Shown here: one piece after another, positions 46,280 through 55,800 of the stretch
How the letters are laid out: each line of letters starts with the position of its first letter
Numbering within the stretch: the first letter of the stretch is position 1
DNA from: JAJFUI01 sp039698035
Lineage (GTDB): Bacteria > Planctomycetota > Planctomycetia > Pirellulales > Thermoguttaceae
Assembly: GCA_039698035.1 (NCBI GenBank)
Contig: JBDKSW010000009.1
Span: 1-64,000, forward strand
Length of the DNA stretch: 64,000 bases
Direction of reading: 5' to 3'
Made by a program: the position numbers and the translations under genes
Notes under the pieces: model-generated
Seen by the model: only the letters and a program-made list of their open reading frames with translations
Databases searched by the model: none
What the model was told of the DNA's origin: nothing

Positions 46280-46310
46280 GTGCAACTTTTTGCACCGAAA
46301 AAGATTGCAC
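46280..46310. promoter_or_regulatory. inverted repeat, possible operator
   Basis: GTGCAACTTTTT and, after a six-base loop, AAAAAG-A-TTGCAC form two 12-base arms with one bulged base. It lies 94 bases before the ATG of the Gfo/Idh/MocA gene and 69 bases after argG. The A/T-rich inner arms and G/C ends look more like a protein-binding dyad than a terminator, as no T run follows. Confidence 0.45.
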
Positions 46311-46403
46311 GACGGGCATGGTCGCGGATCGGAAAATGAACGACAATGCCATCTGGCCCGCCGTGTTTCCCGCCGCGCTCGCCTGCAATCGAAAGGGTCC
46401 GTC

Positions 46404-47750
46404 ATGAATCCGAAGACGCCCAGCCGTTTCTCGACCTCGCGTCGCCATTTTCTGAAGACATCTTCAAACGCCTTGGCTGGCGCGGCCTTGCTCGGCGCCA
46501 TTGCGTCGCGCGTCCATGCGGGCGAGCGGAATACAGTCAAGATCGCGCTGGTCGGCTGCGGCAGCCGAGGGGCCGGTGCGGCGGCAAACGCCCTGGGCAC
46601 CAGCGGCCCCACCACGCTTTGGGCGATGGCGGACGTGTTCGAGGATCGGCTGCAACCGAGCCGTGAGACGCTCGCCAAGCAATTTGGCAAGCAGATCGAT
46701 GTTCCGGACGAACGTCAGTTCCTCGGCATGGACGCCTACCGCGAGGCGATCGACACGCTCGATCCGGGCAGCGTCGTTATTCTGGCCACGCCGCCCGCCT
46801 TTCGACCGATCCACCTCGAATACGCGGTTGAAAAGGGAATGCACGTCTTCATGGAGAAGTCGTTCGCGGTCGACGCGCCGGGCATCCGCCGCGTTCTGCG
46901 AGCGGGCGAGGCGGCGCGGAAGAAGAACCTGAAGATCGCCGGCGGCCTGATGAGCCGTCACTACCAACCGTTGCAAGAAGCCGTCGAGCGAATCCACCAA
47001 GGGGCCATCGGCGATGTGATCACCTGTTGGGCTTACCGCCAACACGGGCCCGTGCCGTTTGCGCCACGAAGGGAAGGAATGAGCGAGCTGGCTCACCAGA
47101 TTCGCAACTACTCGTGCTTCACGTGGCTCAACGGCAGCTTCCTGCTCGACTGGTTGATCCACAATCTGGACGTGGCCTGCTGGGTGAAGGACGCGTGGCC
47201 CATCGCCGCGCAGGGGCAAGGTGGACGCCAGGTTCGCACCGAGTCCGATCAACTGTTCGATCATTATTCGGTGGAATACACCTTCCCGGACGGCACGCGG
47301 CTCCAGGCCCAGGGGCGTCACATAGCCGGTTGCTGGGGCTTCTTCGGCGATGTGATTCACGGCACGAAAGGCTCGGCTCTCCTCGGCGAGGGGCAACTTC
47401 ATCCGAAGATCTATCGCAGCCACGTTCAGACGCCCGCCAACATCGCGTGGCAATACCAAGGTCCGCCCTGCAATCACTACCAACGCGAACACGATCAACT
47501 CTTCGAGGCGATTCGTCGGGACCAGCCCCACAACGAGACCGAGCGTTGTGCGAAGGCTGCGATGACAGGCATTTTGGGACGTATGGCCGCCGAGTCGGGC
47601 AAGCGGGTGACCTGGGACGAAGCTTTGGCTTCGAATCGCGAGTTGGCTCCCGGCCTCGATCGGCTCACGATGCTGTCCGCCCCGCCCGTGACGCCCGACG
47701 CGGATGGCCGGTATCCGATTGCCATGCCGGGCACGACGAAGGTGCTGTGA
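46404..47750 (+). CDS. Tat-exported Gfo/Idh/MocA family oxidoreductase
   Basis: An NAD(P)-linked dehydrogenase of the Gfo/Idh/MocA family, 448 aa, common and multiplied in planctomycetes for sugar breakdown. The N-terminus carries a twin-arginine export signal, TSRRHFLKTSSNALAGAALL (residues 11-30). The Rossmann motif is VGCGSRGAGAA (50-60). The usual catalytic EKP motif reads EKS here (151-153, FMEKSFAVD), a known but less common change. NGSFLLDWLIHNLDVACWVK holds the downstream conserved Asp and His residues. Start is the ATG at 46404. Substrate unknown. Confidence 0.93.
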   Translation: MNPKTPSRFSTSRRHFLKTSSNALAGAALLGAIASRVHAGERNTVKIALVGCGSRGAGAAANALGTSGPTTLWAMADVFEDRLQPSRETLAKQFGKQIDVPDERQFLGMDAYREAIDTLDPGSVVILATPPAFRPIHLEYAVEKGMHVFMEKSFAVDAPGIRRVLRAGEAARKKNLKIAGGLMSRHYQPLQEAVERIHQGAIGDVITCWAYRQHGPVPFAPRREGMSELAHQIRNYSCFTWLNGSFLLDWLIHNLDVACWVKDAWPIAAQGQGGRQVRTESDQLFDHYSVEYTFPDGTRLQAQGRHIAGCWGFFGDVIHGTKGSALLGEGQLHPKIYRSHVQTPANIAWQYQGPPCNHYQREHDQLFEAIRRDQPHNETERCAKAAMTGILGRMAAESGKRVTWDEALASNRELAPGLDRLTMLSAPPVTPDADGRYPIAMPGTTKVL

Positions 47751-47768
47751 TTGGCGCCCCGTTGCCGG

Positions 47769-50700
47769 CTAGAACCGCAGCGATTCGGGCAGCAGGTCCT
47801 TCATCCGATCGTACCAGCCGGTTCGCTCTTCCGGCCTCTGCTCCGGCTCGCGAGGCTTGGGATCGGCCGCCCCGCGATTTGCCAGGCCGGTCGGCAGCGG
47901 CACGTGTTCTTCGAGAAACCGCGGCCAGTATCCCTCGAGCAGACGAACGCAGTCGCCGATTTGACGCTGCTGAAGCTTGACATCGGCTAGCGCGATCAGC
48001 TTTGAAAGCTCGATCATTTCGGCCCGGCTGAAGGCAAGGCTATAGACCTGCACGTCGTCGAGCCAGACTTCGCCCGCGCCCATGAGATCGAATCGGGCGC
48101 GAATGTGCGAGAGGCCGTCTAACGGCAGGTCGTCCACCTGGAAAACGTATTGGGCCCAGTTGGCTTGCAGCGGCACGGCCGATTGTCCTCGCCCGGCCGG
48201 CAGCCCGATCGACGCGAACCGATAGTAGTCTCGACCCCGGAGCTGCCCTTCCATGGCCAGTCGCAGGGGCGGCTGCCGACTTGGGTCTGCGACGCGAAGC
48301 CAGACGGAGATGGCCAATCGGCCGGTGGCCGGCGCGCTGAACGGCCGGCTGACCAGGCATGCCACGGGACCGGCGCTCTTCAGTTTGGCCGAGTGCGTTC
48401 CGCCGTGTCGCTCGTTCTTGTCCAGTTGGACGCTCGCCTGTGGTTGTTGCGTTGCGCCCCAGTCGGGGATAATGCCTTCCGCGCTGGCGGGCCGCTCAAA
48501 ACCCGGGTTGGCCACCACGTCCAGCGGCGGCGGCGAGCGCAGGGCGGCCGCCCGAGCGCCGAGCCGCCGGATGGCCGAGGTCAACTCCGCGTCGACCGAT
48601 TCCGGCCACGTCGCTTGCGGACCCGAACATTTCGCACCGGGGTCCGACAGCCGCACGGCCACCAGATCGTACGCTTCCAGGGTGACTTCCCAGCAGAACG
48701 CTCCCTCGCCATCCGGCTTCAGCGGCGCGAGTTTTCGCAAGCCGCCGAGTCCCTCGATGCGGCAATCCGCGCCCGCCTCGATGCGCAGCCGGGCCGTCAC
48801 GGGCATCGGCGCGTCGTTGATGGCGTACACGTAGGCTCGACCGTCATGAACGGCGTGGCGGAACCGGACCGGCTGCGATCCGCTCGAGCTGCCCGCTTCA
48901 ACGGTCTCGAAGTGCACGGCCGGCAGCGCGCGGTAAGTTGCCGCCAAGTCCCGAATGGCGTCTTCTTGACCCAGGGGCAACACGCAGCCGCCGTCGACGA
49001 TTACCTGCGAATCTGTCGCCGCCAGGCCGCGAATAAAACGCCGCCGGTTCTGATCGCCGCCGGGCGACGGCTGAGACAACAGACACGTTGCGCCCGACTT
49101 GAAAGGACTTTTCTGCTCGAACGAGTCGATGCGAAGCTCTTGCGGTTGATGAAAGAAGAAGCTGCCGGGCGCTCGGGAACATTGGAAACAGCGATCGGCT
49201 TCCGTCGTCTGCGAGAGCTCCAGATCGGTCGCCCGTTGCGCCAAATCGCCCTCGGCGCCAAGACGTTCCGCGCGCAGCAGCATGATGCGAGGCTCGTTTT
49301 CCTGAAAACGGCGTGGATCGATGCCCACCTGCAACAGCGTCTTGGCCAAGCTTGTCCGACGCGGAAGGGCGGGCCGCAAGTCAGCCTCCAACTCGGGGAC
49401 GCCGGTCATCTCTGCGCCGGCAAGATAAAGCCGCGTGTTGGGTCGAATCGCCGTCAATGCGTCGGCCGCGCGGCGATAGAAGTTGGCGAGCTGTCCGCAG
49501 CGCCACTGGACCCACGCTTGGCGGTGCGATGGCTCGGCCAAGTATGCGGCGCGATCCCGAAATCTCGTCGGCCCGCTGCCAGGCAGGTGTGCGCCGGTGT
49601 CGTGCTCGAAGCGGCCGATGGTCGCGTCGTCGAGTCCCCAGTCGGGACCTGGAAGTTGGGCGTAGCCGTCCGCCGAAAGCCGCACGGCCAAGCCGGTGAA
49701 CGCCTTGTGCCCAGCGTAACGCGTGGCCAGTTCCTCGAGCACGTCCAGCATGGCCCGCTGCACCCGAGGATTCAGCAGATTGTAGTAGGGCGCACGACCG
49801 CGTCGGGCGCTCCAGGTCGCTTCCCAGGCCGTGCCCTCCGGTCCGATCCACTCGATGCCGTCTGTTTCGGCTCCAGTCTGTCGTCGCAGCGTTTCCAACG
49901 CCGGCAGCGGCGTCGCGAATTCGACCATCGGAATCAGTTGCAGATTTTCCCGATCGAACAGCCGTAGCAACAATTCGAGCACATCTTTGCGCACCGGGTC
50001 TTGCGCCGAGGAAAGCGTCGCCCGCGTGTCATGTCGGCCGGCTGCTTCCAGCAGCCCCGTGGGATAGATGAAGCCGCCATTGTCGTAGCGAGGGGTCGGC
50101 TCCAGCAATGCGCTGGGGTAGATGGTGCTGCCGTCGGCCAGCACGGCCAGCATCAGTCCGTTGTAGCCGGCGTGGTTCAGGTAGTCGACCAGTCGCGTCC
50201 CGCCTTGGTAAAACGCCTGCCAGTCGTCGAGACAGCGACCGCTCCACGAATCGACCGATCGGTTGGCGGAGAAATTATCGGCAATCAGCGGACGGTCCAG
50301 ATAGGTCGCCAACAGACGGTTGCTCGGGGCATGTTCGGGCATGGCCCTTGGCAGCCATTCGCCGCCCGAAAAGACACGAATTCGGCCATACATGGCCGGC
50401 TGCCGCTGGCGGCCATTCGTCACCAACAACAAAGGCGTGTTGCTGCGCGGCCAAAAGACGAGCCGATAGTGTTGCCAGTGCGGCTTGGCGCCGGCCACGC
50501 CGACCAATTCGGCCGTTTGGTCCACACCGGCGTTTGCCGTGAACGATCCGGCCGCGCCCGAGGCATCCGGTTCGATGATGCTCAGTCCCAGCGTCTGTGG
50601 CGTGTCGCTGGGATAGTCCACTTCGAGCACGTGTGGGCGCCCCGGCTGATTGATCGGCAGCCAATAAGCCTCCCAGCTCACGTCCGGCGACTCGGTGTTG

Positions 50701-51803
50701 GGCTTCAGTTCGACCAACTCGCCCAGTGTGTGACGCCGTTGCACGAGGCAATCATTGCCGATCTCGCCTTTCCATGCCAAGGTCGCGCGACCATCGCGCG
50801 TCAGCCAGCGAGGCAGTTTCGTGCGGCCCAATTGCAGTTGCGACAGTTTGCTTAACTTTTCGTACCATCGCGGATTGGCCGGGTCGATCTCGACGACCAG
50901 GTTCAGGCCGGGTTCGCTTGTCGACGTCGAGGGACGCTGTGGCCGCAGGACTAACACCTGCACACGCCGCTGGGCAATGGTCCACTTCCAATTGAGCGGC
51001 TTTCGCACCGTTTGCGACCAGTTGCCACTGCCGATGGCCGAAACCACCACGTCCCAAGCCCCTTCGTCTTGCGGCATCGTCACCTCGAACGGCACGGTCG
51101 CCGCCGGGTCGGCGGGCACGTCATGCTGACGCGACCAGAGCTCTTCGCCATTGGGGCTAAGCAGTTGAACCTTCAGCCGCGCCTGCGTTCCTTTAGGCAG
51201 CGACAATCCATGCGGCTCGACCTCGAACTTCCACGGCTCGCCGGGCGTGAAGATCAGATGATCGCGATCGAATCGAACCCGCAGCGAGTCGCTCGGCGCT
51301 CGGAAGACCGCGAGCCGATTCCCGCGATTGTCGAGGTCCTTGACAACGGACTTCGCCGAAATGTCGGTTAGCGGGATGTCGATGGCCACGGGACGGTCCG
51401 GCGCGTCGGCCGCCAAGAATCGCACCTGAAGTTTCGCGGTGGGCGGGGCGGACACCAAGAGGTCGACGCCGTCATGAGATCGTGGGCTGCGCTGGCGAAC
51501 GACCAGCCTCGAGCCGTTGCCCGGGTCCGTTCCCATCGAGCCCGGTTCGTCCGCTTCGATCCCCAGAGCTTGCGGTGCGGAAACCGTTCCTTCGCTGACC
51601 GCGACGGTTCCGCTCCACTGGCAAGCTGTGCCGCCGCCCCAGACGATTCGGAGGCGAGTCGTGTCCTGAGCTGGAGCTCGCGCGGCGGCGATCGACACGC
51701 CCAAGAGGACCGCGCAACAAAACACCTTTGCGGCGACCGTCGCAATGGCCGGCAAACGAGGCACGTGCGATGCTCTCGGACCTCCTTGTCCGATCATCGG
51801 CAT
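47769..51803 (-). CDS. large exported protein with glycoside-hydrolase-like central region
   Basis: A 1344-aa exported protein, the largest in the window. An N-terminal signal (VAAKVFCCAVLLGVSIAAARA, before APAQD) is followed by beta-rich domains to about residue 520. A region of about 400 residues (YLNHAGYNGLMLAVLADGST, DLLRLFDRENLQLIPMVEF-like, then YAGHKAFTGLAVRLSADGYA) has the layout of a TIM-barrel related to family 10-like glycoside hydrolases. A C-terminal carbohydrate-binding-like sandwich follows (NPGFERPASAEGIIPDWGA onward to about 1270). No certain catalytic pair can be named. It probably acts on, or binds, polysaccharide outside the cell. It stands tail to tail with the Gfo/Idh/MocA gene, 18 bases apart. 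Confidence 0.8.
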   Translation of the reverse strand: MPMIGQGGPRASHVPRLPAIATVAAKVFCCAVLLGVSIAAARAPAQDTTRLRIVWGGGTACQWSGTVAVSEGTVSAPQALGIEADEPGSMGTDPGNGSRLVVRQRSPRSHDGVDLLVSAPPTAKLQVRFLAADAPDRPVAIDIPLTDISAKSVVKDLDNRGNRLAVFRAPSDSLRVRFDRDHLIFTPGEPWKFEVEPHGLSLPKGTQARLKVQLLSPNGEELWSRQHDVPADPAATVPFEVTMPQDEGAWDVVVSAIGSGNWSQTVRKPLNWKWTIAQRRVQVLVLRPQRPSTSTSEPGLNLVVEIDPANPRWYEKLSKLSQLQLGRTKLPRWLTRDGRATLAWKGEIGNDCLVQRRHTLGELVELKPNTESPDVSWEAYWLPINQPGRPHVLEVDYPSDTPQTLGLSIIEPDASGAAGSFTANAGVDQTAELVGVAGAKPHWQHYRLVFWPRSNTPLLLVTNGRQRQPAMYGRIRVFSGGEWLPRAMPEHAPSNRLLATYLDRPLIADNFSANRSVDSWSGRCLDDWQAFYQGGTRLVDYLNHAGYNGLMLAVLADGSTIYPSALLEPTPRYDNGGFIYPTGLLEAAGRHDTRATLSSAQDPVRKDVLELLLRLFDRENLQLIPMVEFATPLPALETLRRQTGAETDGIEWIGPEGTAWEATWSARRGRAPYYNLLNPRVQRAMLDVLEELATRYAGHKAFTGLAVRLSADGYAQLPGPDWGLDDATIGRFEHDTGAHLPGSGPTRFRDRAAYLAEPSHRQAWVQWRCGQLANFYRRAADALTAIRPNTRLYLAGAEMTGVPELEADLRPALPRRTSLAKTLLQVGIDPRRFQENEPRIMLLRAERLGAEGDLAQRATDLELSQTTEADRCFQCSRAPGSFFFHQPQELRIDSFEQKSPFKSGATCLLSQPSPGGDQNRRRFIRGLAATDSQVIVDGGCVLPLGQEDAIRDLAATYRALPAVHFETVEAGSSSGSQPVRFRHAVHDGRAYVYAINDAPMPVTARLRIEAGADCRIEGLGGLRKLAPLKPDGEGAFCWEVTLEAYDLVAVRLSDPGAKCSGPQATWPESVDAELTSAIRRLGARAAALRSPPPLDVVANPGFERPASAEGIIPDWGATQQPQASVQLDKNERHGGTHSAKLKSAGPVACLVSRPFSAPATGRLAISVWLRVADPSRQPPLRLAMEGQLRGRDYYRFASIGLPAGRGQSAVPLQANWAQYVFQVDDLPLDGLSHIRARFDLMGAGEVWLDDVQVYSLAFSRAEMIELSKLIALADVKLQQRQIGDCVRLLEGYWPRFLEEHVPLPTGLANRGAADPKPREPEQRPEERTGWYDRMKDLLPESLRF

Positions 51804-52109
51804 TCCCGCAAATTCTTGTGGCCCGCCGCTAAGACGACGTTCGATACCGGTTGCAATTCAAACGCGCACGTCACCGCATGTCGACCCTTTGGGAAAACAC
51901 GCTGTTTTCGCCAGATCGAAGCTTGGCGTTGACTTGGAACCCACGTAAAAAACGGCCGCCCAAAACGCAGAATAAGAGGCCGATTATAGAGCCGCGTCGT
52001 CACCGGCCACCATGCCGATTCAGGCGAATTCGTCGCGTCCCGCGGGCGTCCCCGGGGGCTTGGGTGGTTTGGGTGGGGCTGTGAAAACGCCCGGGTGGCG
52101 AAGCGTCGG
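51804..52109. other. 306-base gap
   Basis: Between the start of the 1344-aa protein gene and the end of the glycosyltransferase-like membrane protein gene, both on the minus strand. It must hold the promoter of the former. I see no repeat, RNA or terminator I can support. Confidence 0.35.
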
Positions 52110-53678
52110 CTAATGCCAGCCCAGGTACTGCGAAAAGACCATCAACCAGGGGTTCGTCCACGGGTTCCACGTTGGGTAACTGGCCGACAGCACAGACAAG
52201 GCCAGCAGCACGAGCGCCAAACCGCGGGTCCAACGCCGCGGCGCCAGCAGGTCGGCCGCCGGCAGCATGGCCAGCAGCCAGAGCGGCGCAAGCCAGAACA
52301 GCCAGCGGAAGCCGCAGGTCAGACCGCCGTAGTTGTGGCTGACGCCAGGCCATGCCAGATAGAACGCGATGACGACGCCCCAGATGCCGGCGAAGGCCGC
52401 CGCGCTCCAACGAATCCGCGGGTCGCCACGGCGGAACATCCACAGTCCGAGCCCGACCAGGCTCAGCAGCCAGACGGGCGTTAGACTCAGCAGACCGTGA
52501 TGTCCGACCAGCACGTTCGCCGCGTACATCTTCGGCGACGGTTCGCCGCGGTCCAGGCCCTTGGGCTCATTCCAGTAACTCGGCACGGTCCGACCGTTGC
52601 GCTCGTAGGTGTAGTTGTACCAGTTGTCGGGCCCCGAGCCGCCGCGCATCGAGTAGGCCGGCTTAAGCGTTCCGTGCGCGATCCAGTTCGTTCCCAAGAA
52701 AGCGACCGCCACGACAATCGCCGCGGGGAGAAAACCCAACAGCGTGGGCTTGGCCGCCTTCAATAACAGCACGATCGCGACGGCGGCGGCCAGCGCGGCG
52801 GCCGGATATTCTTCGGTCACCGCCAATGCGGTCACGAGTCCTGTGAGCGCGAACCATCCAAGGCGTCGTTCGCCATCGAACCAGATGCGCACGGTCATGA
52901 ACACGGTGGCCGCCACGCACACGGCGGCCGGCACGTGGTTGTTGATCGTTACGGCGAACGTCGTTAGAAACGTGCCGAAACAGGCGGCCGCCATCACGAA
53001 AATCCGCCCCCAGTCGGTCGTGCCGAACCGCTCGACGAGCGAGGCCAACAGGACGAAGTACACGATACACGGCACGACGTTGAACAGCACGAGCATCGCT
53101 CGGCCGATCTCATAGGGCCGCGTGGCGAGCGTCGCGCCGGTGAGCCGGTGGATCGGCCAATAGACGGCCGCCATCATGGTGGCCATCAGCGGCGGTTTGC
53201 TCGAATAGAGGTGGCCGTCGTGCTTGACCATGTCGATCGTGTCCCAGTTTGGCTCCTGGATCACGCGGTCGATCGCGTAGGGAGCGCCCGGCATACGCAT
53301 TTCCGGCTCGACGATCGCTCGCACCGTGCACCAGCGGCTCCGGTCGTTGGCGCTCAGGAAGGGGCGTGTCAGTCGCGCGCCGCGCAACATGCGGCCCTTG
53401 GCTTGATCCAGTTGTTGCTTCAACGCCTCGCCCGAGACGCCTTGGGATTCGAGCGTTCGTTGTTTTTTGGCAAGGTCCCCGTCGATCTTGTCCAAGCGAT
53501 ATTGTTCGAGTCCGATCTTGTCGACCGCATCGACCGCCAAGATGCGTCCGAGCATTGCGCCGGTGCTGACGAGGATCAACAGCGCGTAGACGCTTCGCCG
53601 AAGCGTCGCGGTGGCGTCGGTTGCCGTCGCGGTGTTTTGTGCGACACCCGAATCAGCAGGTTGTGTGCGTTCGCTCAT
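52110..53678 (-). CDS. GT39-like multi-pass membrane glycosyltransferase
   Basis: A 522-aa membrane protein with about ten hydrophobic helices. After an N-terminal helix (SVYALLILVSTGAMLGRILA) there is a periplasmic stretch with a charged coiled segment. The region VKHDGHLYSSKPPLMATMMA resembles the conserved loop of lipid-linked sugar transferases of the PMT/ArnT (GT39) superfamily. The C-terminal part is several further helices ending YPTWNPWTNPWLMVFSQYLG. The acceptor is unknown. The ATG at 53678 overlaps the stop of the GT2 gene as ATGA, so it is translated together with that gene. A longer open frame from 53876 lies inside the GT2 gene. Confidence 0.82.
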   Translation of the reverse strand: MSERTQPADSGVAQNTATATDATATLRRSVYALLILVSTGAMLGRILAVDAVDKIGLEQYRLDKIDGDLAKKQRTLESQGVSGEALKQQLDQAKGRMLRGARLTRPFLSANDRSRWCTVRAIVEPEMRMPGAPYAIDRVIQEPNWDTIDMVKHDGHLYSSKPPLMATMMAAVYWPIHRLTGATLATRPYEIGRAMLVLFNVVPCIVYFVLLASLVERFGTTDWGRIFVMAAACFGTFLTTFAVTINNHVPAAVCVAATVFMTVRIWFDGERRLGWFALTGLVTALAVTEEYPAAALAAAVAIVLLLKAAKPTLLGFLPAAIVVAVAFLGTNWIAHGTLKPAYSMRGGSGPDNWYNYTYERNGRTVPSYWNEPKGLDRGEPSPKMYAANVLVGHHGLLSLTPVWLLSLVGLGLWMFRRGDPRIRWSAAAFAGIWGVVIAFYLAWPGVSHNYGGLTCGFRWLFWLAPLWLLAMLPAADLLAPRRWTRGLALVLLALSVLSASYPTWNPWTNPWLMVFSQYLGWH

Positions 53679-54634
53679 GGAGAAGCCGGCGGGGTTCGCT
53701 CGGAAATCGAGTATCCCCGGCTTTCCGGGGCATGGTAGGCGATGAACAGCTCGGCCAGGAAGCCGATCGACATGAGCTGGCCGCCCAGCAACAACAGGCC
53801 GAGCGAATAGAACATGGCTGGCCGTTCGTGCAACACCAAGGGGTCGAGGCCGCTCACCAACCGCGAAACGACCCACCAGACGGCGAGAAACGCCAGCATC
53901 GCGCCACCCGCCAACGTGGACAACAGCCCGACGGTGCCCAGCACGTGTTGCGGCCGTTGGCCGAAGCCGGTGAGAAACTTGACGGTCAACAGGTCCAAGA
54001 AGCCCTTGATGAACCGGCTGAACCCGTACTTCGACCGGCCAAAACGTCGCGCGCGATGGCCAATTGCGATTTCACCTACGCGGAACCCTCGGGCCGCAGC
54101 CAGCACGGGCACGAACCGATGCAGTTCGCCATAGAGGTGCACTTCGTCGAACACCTCGCGGCGGTAGCACTTCATGCCGCAATTGTGATCGTGAAGCCGC
54201 ACGCCCGTCAGGCGGCTGACCAGCCAGTTGAACACTCGCGACGGCAGCACCTTGTCCCACGGGTCGTGCCGCACCTGTTTCCAGCCGCTCACCACGTCGA
54301 GGTCTTGCTCGATCTCGGCCAAAAATCGCGGGATCTCGTGAGGGTCGTCCTGCAAGTCGGCGTCGAGGGTCATCACGAGCTCGCCCCGGGCGATTTCCAG
54401 CCCAGCACTGAGCGCGGCCGCTTTTCCAAAATTGCGTCGGAAGCGGATTCCGCGGACACGCGGATCCGAGGCGGCCAATTGCCGTACGATCTGCCACGAG
54501 CCGTCGGTCGAACCATCGTCGACGAAGATCAGGTCGAGCTCATAGCCCTGGGCGGCGGCCACCTCCGACAGCTCGCGGTGGAGCGTCTCCAGACTGTCGG
54601 CTTCGTTGAAAAGTGGAATGACGACCGAAAGCAT
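53675..54634 (-). CDS. GT2 family glycosyltransferase with two C-terminal membrane helices
   Basis: A 319-aa enzyme of the dolichol/polyprenyl-phosphate sugar transferase type (GtrB or DPM1-like). The nucleotide-sugar site is LIFVDDGSTDGSWQ and the metal-binding DXD is in VMTLDADLQDDP. NCGMKCYRREVF and RRFGRSKYGFSRFIKG are typical of the polyprenyl-phosphate subfamily. Two C-terminal helices (LLSTLAGGAMLAFLAVWWVV, then FYSLGLLLLGGQLMSIGFLA) anchor it. It should charge a lipid carrier with a sugar for the GT39-like protein encoded next. Start is the ATG at 54634. Confidence 0.93.
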   Translation of the reverse strand: MLSVVIPLFNEADSLETLHRELSEVAAAQGYELDLIFVDDGSTDGSWQIVRQLAASDPRVRGIRFRRNFGKAAALSAGLEIARGELVMTLDADLQDDPHEIPRFLAEIEQDLDVVSGWKQVRHDPWDKVLPSRVFNWLVSRLTGVRLHDHNCGMKCYRREVFDEVHLYGELHRFVPVLAAARGFRVGEIAIGHRARRFGRSKYGFSRFIKGFLDLLTVKFLTGFGQRPQHVLGTVGLLSTLAGGAMLAFLAVWWVVSRLVSGLDPLVLHERPAMFYSLGLLLLGGQLMSIGFLAELFIAYHAPESRGYSISERTPPASP

Positions 54635-54719
54635 GGCAAGTCGCGGCCGGGGGCCGCGCCTCCTGGCGTCTCGTTCTGACGTCCGACGTTATCGGTCCGC
54701 GACTGTGGACGCCGCGGCT

Positions 54720-55694
54720 CTAACGTGCGCGACCACCGGTCGCGACTAGGCGGGGTATGAGATATAGCATACCCGAAATCGCCAGTTCTGACAGCAGCCA
54801 AGCCAATCGCAGGAGGACGGAGGCCACCAGGGCCGGAACCCCCCCGATCTGTGGCACCAACAGGGTCAACGTCTCGGCCAGCACGGCCTCGCGGACCACC
54901 GCGCCCCCAGGCACGAACGACACGAACCCAACGACCGTGCCCAATGCGATGGCGGCCGTCAGCAGGTGCAGTTGGCCCAAGAGGGCTTCGTTGCCGGCGC
55001 CCATCGCTCGAAGCGTGGCCCAGAGGCTGAGTCCCAGAAGGGCCCAACCGACGACATTCAACATCCAGCCGATCGCCACGGTTCGATAGCCCAACTTGTC
55101 GAGCTTTTCGTTCGCCGTCGGACTCAGGCGGCCCGCCGTCAGAAACCGAGCCAACCGCTTGGCCACCGGCGGCAGCGTGGGCAGCCCCGAGAGAACCATC
55201 ATGCCGACCGACGCCGCGAGCCAAAACGGCTGTTGCCGGGCCCAGCCGGCGACGACCGCCCCGGCAAGGAACGCGCCGACCGACATCATCGTGAGCGTCT
55301 CGAAAAAGATGCTCACGACGGCCAGCGACGCCTCGACGCCTGGGCCGCGGATTAGTCCGGCCCGCAGGATGACGACCATCGCCTTGCCTGGCACGTACTT
55401 GCCCAAGTGCCCGACGAAGAATGCCCGCAATGCCAGGCCAAGGCCAACCTCTTGGCCGAGGGCGCGCAGCGTGTGATGCCAAAACAGCGCGCAGAGCAGG
55501 GTGCCGGCCAGATATAAGCCGCCCGACAGTGCGAGCCAACCATAGTGGAGATGAAATCGGTGCTGATCGAGTTGTCCCCACCACTCGACGATCCGACCGC
55601 GAATGAACCAAAGCACCAGCAGGACAATCGCCGCCTTAGCGGCGGCCGTCAGCCACCGACGAAGGCTCGCATGGATCCTTGGAGCATCATTCAT
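54720..55694 (-). CDS. lysylphosphatidylglycerol synthase-type transmembrane (UPF0104) protein
   Basis: A 324-aa multi-pass membrane protein with about eight helices, of the flippase-like family related to the membrane domain of MprF. Seen: AAKAAIVLLVLWFIRGRI, LRAFFVGHLGKYVPGKAMVV (the conserved GxxxxKYxPGK region), FVSFVPGGAVVREAVL and the PGG motif. Members often sit beside glycosyltransferases and are thought to move or handle lipid-linked substrates. It precedes the GT2 and GT39-like genes by 86 bases, forming a likely three-gene operon for envelope glycolipid or glycan synthesis. Start is the ATG at 55694. Confidence 0.88.
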   Translation of the reverse strand: MNDAPRIHASLRRWLTAAAKAAIVLLVLWFIRGRIVEWWGQLDQHRFHLHYGWLALSGGLYLAGTLLCALFWHHTLRALGQEVGLGLALRAFFVGHLGKYVPGKAMVVILRAGLIRGPGVEASLAVVSIFFETLTMMSVGAFLAGAVVAGWARQQPFWLAASVGMMVLSGLPTLPPVAKRLARFLTAGRLSPTANEKLDKLGYRTVAIGWMLNVVGWALLGLSLWATLRAMGAGNEALLGQLHLLTAAIALGTVVGFVSFVPGGAVVREAVLAETLTLLVPQIGGVPALVASVLLRLAWLLSELAISGMLYLIPRLVATGGRAR

Positions 55695-55800
55695 GGCCGA
55701 TCGCGCGTTCCTCTTCAGGCACAATACGGTCCCAAGCATACCCGTGGCCGCGGTCGGCGGCAAGCCGCTCTGCTTGCGAAAGCCACGCCGGGCCACGATA

